Positions 8,341 through 16,625 are shown, counted from the first letter of the stretch. The stretch: DNA of 40,150 bases from a bacterium (GCA_030428695.1 JAUIEM010000026.1:1-40150); one strand, 5' to 3'. Program-made: numbers and translations. Notes: generated by a model from the letters alone, not told the origin.

Positions 8341-9266
8341 CGCCCCGCGACCCCCGGCTGCCCCTCAGCCCGCCGCGGCGCACCGCCCTGCGCCTGCTGC
8401 TCGAGGCGCTCGCCCCGGACCTGGGGCTGGCGGAGGAGACGCTCGCGTCCGCGGAGCGCGAAGACCGGGAGGCGCTGTGGGAGCTCCTGGACGCGGTCCT
8501 GCGCGCCGGCTTCGAGCTGCTGAGCAAGCTCGCCTGGCGCGTCGAGCACGACGGGGAGCCCGCCGCGCGCGCCTGGCTGGCCGGCGACCTCCTGCCCTTC
8601 GAGCGCATCGCCCGCGACCACGCGCTCGCCGCCGTGCGCCTCCGCCCCGGGCTGCTCGCGCGGCTGCGCCGGGCCGGCCCGCCTCCCGAGGACGACCCGG
8701 TGCGCCTGGGCCGCGCGCTGTTCCGGCTGCTGCAGCGGCCGGAGACCGTCGAGCAGGCCTTCTGCCGGGGCGGGACCGCCGCCCGCCTCGACGCCGGCCT
8801 CGCCCGCCTGCGGGAGCTCGGCCAGGAGGGCATGGCCCGCCGCCTCGAGGCGCTGCGCCCCGCCCCCGCGGAGCTGCGCGCCCGGCACACCTCGCGCCTG
8901 GTTCCGGCCCGCGTGCTGACGCGGCCGGACGGGACGCGCGTCGAGGTCGGCAGCTTCCTGATCACCGCGCAGCCGGCGCCGGGCGGACGCCTGCGCGCCG
9001 CCCGCGAGAGCCTGCGCGCCGGGGGCTGGCGGCTGCCGCGTCCGGAGCACATCCTCGCCTGGGCCTCCGCCGAGCGCCTACCTGCGGAGCGCATCTGGCT
9101 GCGTCCCATCCGGCGCCGCGGAGGGCGGCTCTACGGCGCCGCGGTCGACCTGCGCACGCCGGGCCGCCTGCTCTGGCTTCCCGCCCATCTGCCCGGGCCC
9201 GGGGTGCGGGTGCGAGGGGTGCTCGAGCTCGCGCGACCGACGGGTCGGACGGCGGGGGCAGGATGA
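8337..9266 (+). CDS. Unknown protein encoded with the tandem RTs
   Basis: 309 residues, starting at an ATGA overlap with RT B, so it is almost certainly co-translated. I recognise no family. The N-terminal two-thirds is predicted helical and rich in Leu, Ala, Arg and Glu. The C-terminal third (from about residue 185) looks like a compact beta-containing domain with ARVLTRPDGTRVEVGSFLI, RLPRPEHILAWASAERLPAE and a final barrel-like stretch. No signal peptide, TM helix, nuclease or protease motif is visible. Position suggests the effector or RNA-binding partner of the RT pair. An independent promoter-like TAGACT for the next gene lies immediately after its stop, so it ends the operon. Confidence 0.75.
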   Translation: MTPRDPRLPLSPPRRTALRLLLEALAPDLGLAEETLASAEREDREALWELLDAVLRAGFELLSKLAWRVEHDGEPAARAWLAGDLLPFERIARDHALAAVRLRPGLLARLRRAGPPPEDDPVRLGRALFRLLQRPETVEQAFCRGGTAARLDAGLARLRELGQEGMARRLEALRPAPAELRARHTSRLVPARVLTRPDGTRVEVGSFLITAQPAPGGRLRAARESLRAGGWRLPRPEHILAWASAERLPAERIWLRPIRRRGGRLYGAAVDLRTPGRLLWLPAHLPGPGVRVRGVLELARPTGRTAGAG

Positions 9267-9295
9267 TGTAGACTGGGGTCCCGGGAGGACCGCCA

Positions 9296-10498
9296 GTGAC
9301 CATCATCCACCGCCTCGCGCTCGTGCTCGCGCTGCTCGTCGCGCCGCTCTCCGCCGATCCCACCCTGCTCGCCCGCTCCGAGCTCGGCCGCGAGTCGCCG
9401 CGGCTGCGGCTCGAGGCCGAGCTGGTCGGCCCGACCTGGCTGCGGCTCGACGGCGAAGGCGGCGACCTCGACCTCGTCGCCGGCACCCGCCGGGCCAACG
9501 GCGTGCTGCCCGACGAGGAGCTGTTCCTGGCGGGCGACGGCAGCGTCGCCGTCGAGGTGCGCTGGGCCTCGGGTCCGGCCAGCCCCTTCGTGCTCGAGGC
9601 GCGCACCGGCGTCGACGGCGGCGAGGCGGTCGACGGCGCCCACCTGACCCTGGCCGAGGGGGCCGACTTCGGCTGGTGGCGCCTGCCCGAGGTCGAGGGG
9701 CCGGCCCTCTCCATCACCCTGGCGGGCCTGACCGGGCCGTGGTTCGTGCTCGACGCGAAGTACGAGATCATCGCCGCGCCGACCACGCCCTCCTGCACGC
9801 TCCCGCTCGACGCGGGGCCCTGCTGGCTGGTCCTCGCCCGGCCCGACGAGGAGCCGGGGGTGCTCGGCTGGAAGCTCGCGCTCGGCTCGGTTTCCCTGAC
9901 CGAGCAGGACGTCTTCCTCGCCGCCCTCGGCGCGACCGACGACCAGCGCGCCGCGCTCGAGGCCTTCCGCCGTCAGCCGGACGGCCGCGCGATGCTGCGC
10001 TACCTCGCCGAGTACCCCGGCGGCTACCCGCTCTCGCTGGTCTCCGAGCCGGGGCTGACCATCCGCGGGGTCGAGCGCTTCGGAGGCTACGACGGCAGCG
10101 CCCGGCAGCTGATCGTCAACCCGACCAAGCAGGAGCACGTCGACAACCCGATGGAGCTGCTCGACACCGTCGCCCACGAGCTGCTCCACGCGATCCTCGA
10201 CCTGCCCCGCAAGGACGGCTACCCCTTCCGGGACGACGTGCTCGACTCCCAGACCGACCCCCGCCTGCGGCCGCTCCACGGGCTCTTGAGCAAGCGCCGC
10301 ATCCGCGGGCCGCTGCGTCGCTACCTCGAGGATGAGTACGGCGACGGCATCAGCGACCCCGAGCGCGAGTACATCGACATCAACGCCGCCGCCCAGGAGG
10401 TCGTGATCAAGATCGTCGAAGACGCCCTCGAGACCACCGGCGTCGGCACCGAGACCCAGGTCTTCGAGAACGCCCGCGAGCGCAACGGGGGCCAATGA
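9296..10498 (+). CDS. Secreted HELLH metalloprotease-like protein
   Basis: 400 residues. GTG start at 9296 has GGAGG 7 bases upstream and TAGACT 27 bases upstream (9269-9274). A signal peptide (TIIHRLALVLALLVAPLSA) is followed by a beta-rich region of ~190 residues with repeated Trp/Gly turns, resembling a PPC-type beta domain. HELLH at residues 294-298 is a zincin zinc-binding core, preceded by a region with NPTKQEHVDNP. A downstream glutamate in EREYIDINAAAQE could be the third ligand; I could not fix it. Substrate and family unknown. It overlaps the RsmB gene by 4 bases (ATGA), but the functions look unrelated. Confidence 0.72.
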   Translation: MTIIHRLALVLALLVAPLSADPTLLARSELGRESPRLRLEAELVGPTWLRLDGEGGDLDLVAGTRRANGVLPDEELFLAGDGSVAVEVRWASGPASPFVLEARTGVDGGEAVDGAHLTLAEGADFGWWRLPEVEGPALSITLAGLTGPWFVLDAKYEIIAAPTTPSCTLPLDAGPCWLVLARPDEEPGVLGWKLALGSVSLTEQDVFLAALGATDDQRAALEAFRRQPDGRAMLRYLAEYPGGYPLSLVSEPGLTIRGVERFGGYDGSARQLIVNPTKQEHVDNPMELLDTVAHELLHAILDLPRKDGYPFRDDVLDSQTDPRLRPLHGLLSKRRIRGPLRRYLEDEYGDGISDPEREYIDINAAAQEVVIKIVEDALETTGVGTETQVFENARERNGGQ

Positions 10499-11841
10499 CT
10501 CCCCGCCGCCTGCTGTCTGCCGCTCTCTCCACCCTGATCCGCATCCTGCCCGAGAAGGCCGGCGGGAGCGGTCCGCCGAGCCGCGAAGCCCTCGACGTCG
10601 GCCTGGCCGGGCTGCACGGCGGCCGCGCCCGGGTCAGCGCCTGGGTGTACGGCTGCCTGCGCCGGCGCCGCAGCCTCGAATTCCTCCTCAACCAGGTCGC
10701 GAAGCGCGCGCTCAAGGGCCGCGACCAGGCGGTCCGCGCGGCCCTCCTGCTCGGGGCCTACGGGCTGCTCTGTGAGGAACCCGACGACGGCTGGGTCGAG
10801 CAGCTCGCCGGCCTGCTCGACGCGAGCAAGGCCCGCAGCCGGGTCGAGCGCGTGCTCGGCGCCCTGGCGGCCGCGATCGAGCGGCATGGCGCGCCGACCG
10901 CCGAGGAACGCGCGGCCGGCCGCGCCCTGCCCGGGGTCGAGCGCGGCGCCATCCTGCGCGAACCGCTGCTCGGCCTGGCCGACCGGGCGACCCACAAGCG
11001 CCTCGCCCTCCAGCACAGCTACCCCGACGCCCTGGTCGGCACCTGGGTCGAGGCCTTCGGGGAAGAGCGCGCCGCGGCGATCTGCGCCGCCGGCAACCAG
11101 CCGCCGCCGCTCTTCGTCCGGCCGCGCATCGCCGGGGAAGAGCTGGTCGCCCGGCTCGCGGAGGAGGGCATCGAGGCGCGCGTCCGCGAGGGCGCCGTGC
11201 AGCTCCTGCGCGGGCGCGGCGGCTTCCGGGCCTGCGCGAGCTTCAAGGAGGGCCTGTTCAGCGTCCAGGACCTGACCAGCCAGCGCGCGGCCCCGCTCGT
11301 CGGCCCGGCGCCCGGGGAGCGGGTGCTCGATCTGTGCGCGGCCCCCGGGGGCAAGGCCCTGCACCTCGCCGAGCTCGGGGCGCGGGTGACCGCCTGCGAC
11401 ATCCATCCCCGGCGCCTCGGCAAGGTCGTCGAGAACGCGACCCGCCTCGGCCTCACGCTCGACACCGCCCGGCTCGACGCGCGCCGCCCGGACGCTCTCG
11501 CCGCCCTCGGCCCCTTCCCCGCCGTGCTGCTCGATGCGCCCTGCTCGAACACCGGCGTCCTGCGCCGCCGGCCCGAGGCCCGCTGGCGCTACTCGACCCG
11601 GGCGCAGAAGCGCCACGTCCGCGACCAGGGTGCCCTGCTCGACGCCGCCTGGACGGCGGTCGCGCCCGGCGGGCGGCTGGTCTACGTGGTGTGCGCCCTG
11701 GTGCCGGAGGAGGGCGACGCGCAGGTGCGCGACTTCCTCGCCCGCCGGCCCGACGCGCGGCTGGCCGCGCAGCACTGGAGCTTCCCCGAGGAGGACGGCG
11801 GCGACGGGGGCTACCGGGCGCGCATCGAGCGGCTGGGCTGA
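10495..11841 (+). CDS. rsmB: RsmB/NOP2-family RNA m5C methyltransferase
   Basis: 448 residues. The N-terminal ~150 residues are an all-helical NusB-like domain, as in RsmB. The C-terminal Rossmann methyltransferase has VLDLCAAPGGKALHLAELGA (motif I), DAPCSNTGVLRRRPEARWR (motif IV with its cysteine) and VYVVCALVPEEGDAQV (motif VI). RsmB uses the motif VI cysteine as the nucleophile for C5 of cytosine 967 of 16S rRNA and the motif IV cysteine for release; both are present. Motif VI normally reads TCS; here it is VCA, a mild deviation that leaves orthology slightly open. Translationally coupled to the upstream secreted protein. Confidence 0.82.
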   Translation: MTPRRLLSAALSTLIRILPEKAGGSGPPSREALDVGLAGLHGGRARVSAWVYGCLRRRRSLEFLLNQVAKRALKGRDQAVRAALLLGAYGLLCEEPDDGWVEQLAGLLDASKARSRVERVLGALAAAIERHGAPTAEERAAGRALPGVERGAILREPLLGLADRATHKRLALQHSYPDALVGTWVEAFGEERAAAICAAGNQPPPLFVRPRIAGEELVARLAEEGIEARVREGAVQLLRGRGGFRACASFKEGLFSVQDLTSQRAAPLVGPAPGERVLDLCAAPGGKALHLAELGARVTACDIHPRRLGKVVENATRLGLTLDTARLDARRPDALAALGPFPAVLLDAPCSNTGVLRRRPEARWRYSTRAQKRHVRDQGALLDAAWTAVAPGGRLVYVVCALVPEEGDAQVRDFLARRPDARLAAQHWSFPEEDGGDGGYRARIERLG

Positions 11842-11857
11842 GGCTGCGGCAGCGCCC

Positions 11858-12793
11858 CTACGCCGTGATCGCCGGCTGCCCGTCGTCCGCCGGCTCCGGC
11901 CGCGGGCTCTCGAGCATCTCCGCGAGCAGCCGCCACTTCGCGAGCACGTCGCCGGCCGAGCCCCCGGAGCGCCACACGTCCTTGTCGAGGCTGCCGAGGT
12001 CGAGGTGCCGGAAGCGCCCGCAGTCCTGGTTGATCTCGCCGTAGATCGTGCGCCCGTCGGAGGTGATGAACAGGCACAGGTCGTAGATGACGATGTCGCA
12101 GCGCGCGAGGTAGCGCTGCAGCACGGTGAAGGCCCACAGGGCGGTGCGCCGCGCGCGGCGCACGTCGATCAGCTCCTCCGCGAAGTCCTCGCCGAGGATC
12201 TCGTCGCGCATCATCACCTGGCGGCGCAGCCCGTCCGGCCAGGTCCAGATCGTCTCGGGCAGAGCCGGCTGCTCGGCGCGCAGGGCGGCGACCTTGTCCG
12301 GGTGCCAGAAGGGGTTGCGCCAGTCGAATCGCACCTTCGGCCCCTTGAAGGGCGCGTACTTCGCGTAGGTCGCGCCGGGCCAGAAGGGATGCGCGGGGCG
12401 GGTCGGCTTCTGATGCAGGCCGTAGTAGCGGTGGTAGCTGGTGCCGCTGTTGTAGCGCTTGACGATCACCTCGACGTTCGGGTCCTGGGCGGGCGGGATC
12501 AGGTCGGCGAGGATCAGCCCGCGCTCGGCGTCGATCTCCCGGTAGGCGTGGCGGATGCCCGCCGCCTGCAGGAGCGGGATCAGCACCTGCATCGCCCGCG
12601 CCCGCAGCAGGTTCGAGCCCTCGAGCCAGGCGCAGCGGTTGGCGGTAAAGGAGTAGATCGTCGGCTTGAGCCAGATCACGCACAGGGGCCGGCCCTCGGC
12701 GTCCTCGCCGGCGCGTCGGATCTCCTTGCTCTCGCCTTCCTTGTAGAGCGGCAGGCGGCGAAAATCCTCGAAGGAGAGCGCGCTGAGCTTCAT
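11858..12793 (-). CDS. SAICAR synthetase (PurC)-like ligase, divergent
   Basis: 311 residues, slightly longer than housekeeping PurC. PurC landmarks are recognisable: LPLYKEGESKEIRR at the N-terminus (lyeGKaK-like ATP loop), EVIVKRYNSGTSYHRYYGL (E-V-x-x-R-x-x-x-G-S region), YDLCLFITSDGRTIYGEINQDCGRFR (D-x-K-x-E-F-G...D-E-I-S-P-D-x-x-R region) and SLDKDVWR (lDKD-x-x-R). Several catalytic-region residues differ from canonical PurC, for example GEINQD instead of DEISPD, so the acceptor is probably not CAIR. PurC joins an amino group of aspartate to a carboxylate using ATP. The gene overlaps the kinase-HisG gene by 4 bases and ends the operon. PurC paralogues acting with HisG paralogues are known from pentostatin and coformycin biosynthesis (PenC, CofC). 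Confidence 0.75.
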   Translation of the reverse strand: MKLSALSFEDFRRLPLYKEGESKEIRRAGEDAEGRPLCVIWLKPTIYSFTANRCAWLEGSNLLRARAMQVLIPLLQAAGIRHAYREIDAERGLILADLIPPAQDPNVEVIVKRYNSGTSYHRYYGLHQKPTRPAHPFWPGATYAKYAPFKGPKVRFDWRNPFWHPDKVAALRAEQPALPETIWTWPDGLRRQVMMRDEILGEDFAEELIDVRRARRTALWAFTVLQRYLARCDIVIYDLCLFITSDGRTIYGEINQDCGRFRHLDLGSLDKDVWRSGGSAGDVLAKWRLLAEMLESPRPEPADDGQPAITA

Positions 12794-13728
12794 CGCATCC
12801 TCCGGCACACCAGCACCGCGTCGAGGGTGCCGAGGGCGGCGACCTCCTCGAGGCCGTTCGCGCGCAGGGTCTCGCCGGTCTCGACGATATCGAGCACGCA
12901 GTCGGCGAAGCGCGGCACGAAGCCCTCGGAGGTTCCGGACAGCGCGAACACCGTGTGCGGGATGCCGCGCCCCCCGAACCAGGCCCGCGCGAGCTCCGGG
13001 AAGGGGCTGGCGACCCGCAGGGGGACGCGCTCCGGGAGCTTTCCCCCGGGCGCCGCGACCAGCATCCGCACGCCCTCCTGCGGGACCCGCCCGAGCACCT
13101 GCAGCCCCGGCGCCCAGGGCGAGCCGTCGAGCACGTCCGAGCCGCACACCGCGAGGTCGAGGGCGCCCTGAGCGACCATCATCGGGTAGACCTTCGTCCG
13201 CGCCCGCAGGAGCTCGAAGGGTCCCCAGGTCCAGGTCAGCCGCCGCGGCCCCGGCGCCTCGCAGGCCGCCTCCGGCAGCCCGGGCAGGAGGGCCGCGAGG
13301 TGCCCGGCCGCCAGGCGGCCCTTCGGCAGGCCTACGCGCACCCCGCCGAGCACGTCGAGGGCGGCGTGCAGGGTCTCGGCGGGGCTGCGGGCGCCGGTGT
13401 CGATGACGTGGGCGTGGAACTTCGTCGCGAGGGCGCGGAAGCGCGCGTCGTACTTCTCGAGGGCGGCGTGGCTGTGGTAGGGGTCGTCGAGGTCGGCGCC
13501 GCTCGCCTCGAGCCGGCGCCGGCTCTCCTGCCAGGGGCAGACCAGCAGCAGGTAGGTCGTATCGGGGGCCGGGCCGACCTGCGGGTCATCGGTCGCCTTC
13601 GTCAGCTCGCCGCGGTCTTCGAGGCGCTGGAAGCCGAACGCGCGCAGGCCCTGGAGCAGGCTCGACTTGCCGGTGCCGTCGTTGCCGTCGACGACGATGC
13701 GGGCGAAGCGCGACACCCGGCCGCTCAC
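12790..13728 (-). CDS. Fusion: P-loop nucleotide kinase domain + HisG-like phosphoribosyltransferase
   Basis: 312 residues, GTG start overlapping the Ham1 stop as GTGA, with AGGAAGG upstream. Residues ~10-125: IVVDGNDGTGKSSLLQGL, a Walker A (15-22) in the style of thymidylate/deoxynucleoside kinases, but the domain is only ~115 residues where dTMP kinase has ~200. Residues ~129-312: VGLPKGRLA, YPMMVAQGALDLAVCGSDVL and DIVETGETLRANGL, the hallmark sequence order and PRPP-binding loop of ATP phosphoribosyltransferase (HisG). HisG joins PRPP to N1 of ATP as the first step of histidine synthesis. No other his gene is nearby. A kinase joined to HisG is unusual; together they suggest making and phosphoribosylating one particular nucleotide. 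The fusion is read straight through with no stop. Confidence 0.8.
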   Translation of the reverse strand: MSGRVSRFARIVVDGNDGTGKSSLLQGLRAFGFQRLEDRGELTKATDDPQVGPAPDTTYLLLVCPWQESRRRLEASGADLDDPYHSHAALEKYDARFRALATKFHAHVIDTGARSPAETLHAALDVLGGVRVGLPKGRLAAGHLAALLPGLPEAACEAPGPRRLTWTWGPFELLRARTKVYPMMVAQGALDLAVCGSDVLDGSPWAPGLQVLGRVPQEGVRMLVAAPGGKLPERVPLRVASPFPELARAWFGGRGIPHTVFALSGTSEGFVPRFADCVLDIVETGETLRANGLEEVAALGTLDAVLVCRRMR

Positions 13729-14357
13729 GCGACCTTCCTCTCGGTCGTGCAGACCCAGGCCTGGAAGTCCCAGAGCGCGTGGGCCCGGTGGCTGATCAGC
13801 GACTTGCGGGCGTCGTCGAGCTCGGCCCAGGCCTTGCCGAAGCTCGTATCGCTCGCGAACACCGGGTCGTAGCCGAAGCCTCCGCTGCCCCGCGCTTCCC
13901 GCAGGATCCAGCCGTAGGCCCGGCGGGAGGTCTGGAAGGCGACCTCTCCCTCCGGATCGACGACGATCACGCAGGCGACGAAGTAGGCGCCGCGTTGCGC
14001 GTCCGGTGTGGCCTCGAGCAACTCGAGCAGGCGGCGGTTGTTCTCCGGGTCGATCTCCGCCCGCGCGCGGCCGGAGGGCTGGACGGTCCGGGTCTCGATC
14101 ACGAGGTCGGAGAAGCGTGCGGACCACGGCCCCGGCAGCCCGTCCAGGGCCGGCACCACCAGCCCGGAGTCGTCGACCAGCACCCACTCCCCCCGGGCGT
14201 GGGTGGCGTAGCCGTAGGCCTTCTCGAGGGCGTTGTGCTCGAACGTGTCGCCGGTCTCGGGGACGTCGAGGTCGAGGGGCTCGAGGTCGATCGCCAGGGG
14301 CAGGAGCAGCCCGGCGAACTCCGAGGCCTTGTGGGGGTTGCTGGTGCAGATGCGCAA
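13725..14357 (-). CDS. Ham1/RdgB-family non-canonical purine NTP pyrophosphatase
   Basis: 210 residues. The start is a TTG at 14357 with GGAGG six bases upstream; no ATG or GTG fits the conserved N-terminus RICTSNPHKASEF. Family motifs follow in order: TFEHNALEKAYGYATHA, VLVDDSGLVVPALDGLPGPW, SARFS, GSGGFGYDPVFAS and KSLISHRAHAL. RdgB/Ham1 enzymes hydrolyse dITP/XTP to the monophosphate and pyrophosphate. Here it heads a set of three genes each overlapping by 4 bases, so it may supply or process a dedicated nucleotide rather than clean the general pool. The divergent NPHK in place of NxxK-type signatures fits a paralogue, so I give no symbol. Confidence 0.85.
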   Translation of the reverse strand: MRICTSNPHKASEFAGLLLPLAIDLEPLDLDVPETGDTFEHNALEKAYGYATHARGEWVLVDDSGLVVPALDGLPGPWSARFSDLVIETRTVQPSGRARAEIDPENNRRLLELLEATPDAQRGAYFVACVIVVDPEGEVAFQTSRRAYGWILREARGSGGFGYDPVFASDTSFGKAWAELDDARKSLISHRAHALWDFQAWVCTTERKVA

Positions 14358-14370
14358 GGTCTACCTCCGG

Positions 14371-14401
14371 TTTCCGACGCCGACTCCGATTCCGACTCGA
14401 C
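14371..14401 (-). repeat. Degenerate GTCGGA hexamer repeat, copy 2
   Basis: Read on the minus strand this is GAGTCGGAATCGGAGTCGGC and continues with GTCGGAAA. It shares an 18-base identical stretch (CGGAGTCGGCGTCGGAAA) with the copy at 5918-5935, in the opposite orientation. It fills the 44-base gap between the 134-residue gene and the Ham1 gene. Such degenerate repeats in intergenic DNA are probably a dispersed element in this genome. Confidence 0.68.
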
Positions 14402-14806
14402 TCAGAAGCGGTCCAGGCCCGGCCCGGAGAACTTCTGCTCCATGAAGTCGCCGACGGCGGCGAGGTTGGCGAGCGCGAGGGCGAGCTGCGCCGGGCTGCA
14501 GGCCGCCGCCGACTGGCTCCAGACCAGCGCGATCGCCCCGTCGGGGTCGATGGCGAAGGCCGCGAACAGCAGCTCGTGGTTCTTGCGCAACAGGTAGCGG
14601 TAGAGGTTGAGCTCGGTGTCGTCGGTGAGCAGACAGGAGCACTGGGTGCGGCAGCGCACCGCCTCGCCGTCCCAGCTGACCGTCACCCGCTGGGCGCGCC
14701 CGCCCTCGAGCGGCACCTCGACGCAGGAGGAGCGGTCGGGGTTGCCGGGCAGGATCCGCGCCTGCAGGCTCTCCGCCGCCTCAGCGACCGTCTTCGCGAA
14801 GTCCAT
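14402..14806 (-). CDS. Small conserved-looking protein of unknown function (134 aa)
   Basis: ATG at 14806 preceded by GGAGG, lying inside the end of the permease gene (26-base overlap). The protein is soluble and alpha/beta, with three internal cysteines in CRTQCSC (residues ~52-58) and a helical C-terminus (SPAQLALALANLAAVGDFMEQKF). The length and pattern resemble type III secretion chaperone (CesT/YbjN-like) folds, but I cannot establish this from sequence alone. It sits between the permease and Ham1 genes on the same strand, so it is likely in the same transcript. Confidence 0.7.
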   Translation of the reverse strand: MDFAKTVAEAAESLQARILPGNPDRSSCVEVPLEGGRAQRVTVSWDGEAVRCRTQCSCLLTDDTELNLYRYLLRKNHELLFAAFAIDPDGAIALVWSQSAAACSPAQLALALANLAAVGDFMEQKFSGPGLDRF

Positions 14807-16625
14807 CGTGGCCTCCCTCCGGCGGCGTCTCGCCGTCCGGGGCTGGTGGTAGCGGCGGGGCCGGCGCCAGGGGCGACGCCAGCGGAGCCTGCGGCGGAAG
14901 CGGAGGAACCCTCCCCTGCGGCGGGCCCATCCCCTGCGGCGGGCCCTGCGGCGGGCCCATCCCCGGCGGCCGCCAGTCCGGCGGCGGCGGACCGCCCTGC
15001 GGGGGAGGAGGCACCGGCCCGCCGGGCTTCGGCGGCGGCCCGAGGCGGCTGCGCAGCTCGACGCTCGGGGGAATCTGCCGGTCGCTGTTCGTCAGCCGGG
15101 CGAGCATCCTGTCGAAGGTCGCGACCAGGATCGTCAGCAGCAGCGCGACCCCGACCATATCGTAGAAGATCTCGACGGCGTTCAACACCATCACGACCTC
15201 TCCCTGCCCCCCCCGCCCGGCGGCCGAGAACAGCAGGTAGCTGCCCGCGAAGGGGCTGAGCCCGCCCTGGCAGCAGGCGCAGAAGATGCCGTGCAGCAGG
15301 TAGAACAACAGCCCGACCACGCTCGCCCGCAGGGCCGTCCCGAGCCAGGCCGACAGGGCGAGGCCGACCATCGCGTAGTAGAGCAGGCCGCCGAGGAAGC
15401 TGGCGGAGCGGACGAACGCGTGCTCCGTCTCGACCCGCCCGAGGCCGTAGCAGATCGCGAGCCGGACGCCGATCAGCGCCAGCCCCGGCAGGGCGTAGAC
15501 CGTCAGCGCCGACACCTTCGCGAAGCAGTAGCGCAGCCCCGTCACCGGCGTGGTCGCGAGCACGGTGAAGGTGTTCGCGGCGCGCTCGTTCGCGATCAGC
15601 TGGCAGCCACGCAGCAGCATCACCAGCTGCAGGGCGGTGACCAGCAGCCCGAGCGAGAAGGCCTGGTACTGCGGGTTGTTGAGCTCGAGCAGCGCCTTGT
15701 CCAGGCTGAGCTTGTAGAGCTGACGCTGGACGAGCACCAGGGCGAGGTCGCCGAGGAAGACCAGCACGAGCAGCAGCAGGTAGACGACGACGCTGCCGCG
15801 CACGTTGTAGCGGAAGACGGGGAAGCGCCCGAGGCTGCGCCCCTTGCCGAGCAGCGTCGTCTTCCTGCGCAGCCGGTGCGACAGCCAGGAGTCGCTGACC
15901 AGCCCGTGCAGCGCTGTCGACACCAGGCTGAGCCCGACCGTCGCGACGACGTACAGGAGCGTCGGCCGCCACCAGCTCCCGGCCTCGGTCCCCGCGAGCA
16001 GGATCGCGTGCAGGGGCGAGATCAGCACCCGCGCCTCCTTCCCGACCTCGCCGGCGAACAGCACACCGACGGTGAAGTACAGGAAGGTGACGAGATAGGC
16101 GAGCACGGTCGCGGTCAGGGGCTTTTTGACCATCAGCCCGAAGCAGCTGCCGAGGGCGCAGGTCAACAGCGCGAAGCCGAGCAGCACCGGCAGGACCGGC
16201 AGCAGGAAGTCGACGAACGAGGCCCCGAGCAGGGCCGCGATCCCGAACATCGGCAGGCCGAGGGAGAACTTGTCGAGCAGGTTCCCGAAGGCCCCGAAGG
16301 TCTTGCCGAGGGTGATCGTGAAGATGCTCAGCCCCGAGACCCGCAGGGACTCGAAGGTCTTGTTCGCCCGCTCCCGCGCCAGCGCCGCCGAGGAGGTCGC
16401 CGGCCCGAGCAGCAGGGTCAGGAAGAACATCAGCTGCACCATCATGCCGAGCAGCCGGAAGCCGAAGGCCCGCGCGTCGGGCAGCGCCCGGCTCTGCATC
16501 TCGACGAACACCCAGACCACCGGGATGCACAGCAGCGTCGCGATCAGCGCCCGGAACACGAAGGCGCGGGCTCGCCAGGAGTCCCGGGCGATCTCGCGAC
16601 GAACCAGGGTCCACAGGCTGCGCAC
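14781..16625 (-). CDS. Fused double ABC-2-type permease with proline-rich tail
   Basis: 614 residues, about a dozen TM helices in two similar halves. Each half carries the ABC-2 coupling-helix signature: ALARERANKTFESLRVSGLS in the first and ANERAANTFTVLATTPVTG in the second, equivalent to the eReqgTlelL-x-TP motif. So this is two permease units in one chain, forming a complete channel for an exporter. GTG start at 16625 directly follows the NYN gene's stop with GGAG upstream. After the last helix a ~110-residue tail is almost only Pro, Gly and Gln (GPPQGPPQGMGPPQGRVPP). No ATPase subunit is encoded nearby. The exported substrate is unknown; genes downstream suggest a nucleotide-derived product, but this is only an inference. 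Confidence 0.8.
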   Translation of the reverse strand: MRSLWTLVRREIARDSWRARAFVFRALIATLLCIPVVWVFVEMQSRALPDARAFGFRLLGMMVQLMFFLTLLLGPATSSAALARERANKTFESLRVSGLSIFTITLGKTFGAFGNLLDKFSLGLPMFGIAALLGASFVDFLLPVLPVLLGFALLTCALGSCFGLMVKKPLTATVLAYLVTFLYFTVGVLFAGEVGKEARVLISPLHAILLAGTEAGSWWRPTLLYVVATVGLSLVSTALHGLVSDSWLSHRLRRKTTLLGKGRSLGRFPVFRYNVRGSVVVYLLLLVLVFLGDLALVLVQRQLYKLSLDKALLELNNPQYQAFSLGLLVTALQLVMLLRGCQLIANERAANTFTVLATTPVTGLRYCFAKVSALTVYALPGLALIGVRLAICYGLGRVETEHAFVRSASFLGGLLYYAMVGLALSAWLGTALRASVVGLLFYLLHGIFCACCQGGLSPFAGSYLLFSAAGRGGQGEVVMVLNAVEIFYDMVGVALLLTILVATFDRMLARLTNSDRQIPPSVELRSRLGPPPKPGGPVPPPPQGGPPPPDWRPPGMGPPQGPPQGMGPPQGRVPPLPPQAPLASPLAPAPPLPPAPDGETPPEGGHDGLREDGR

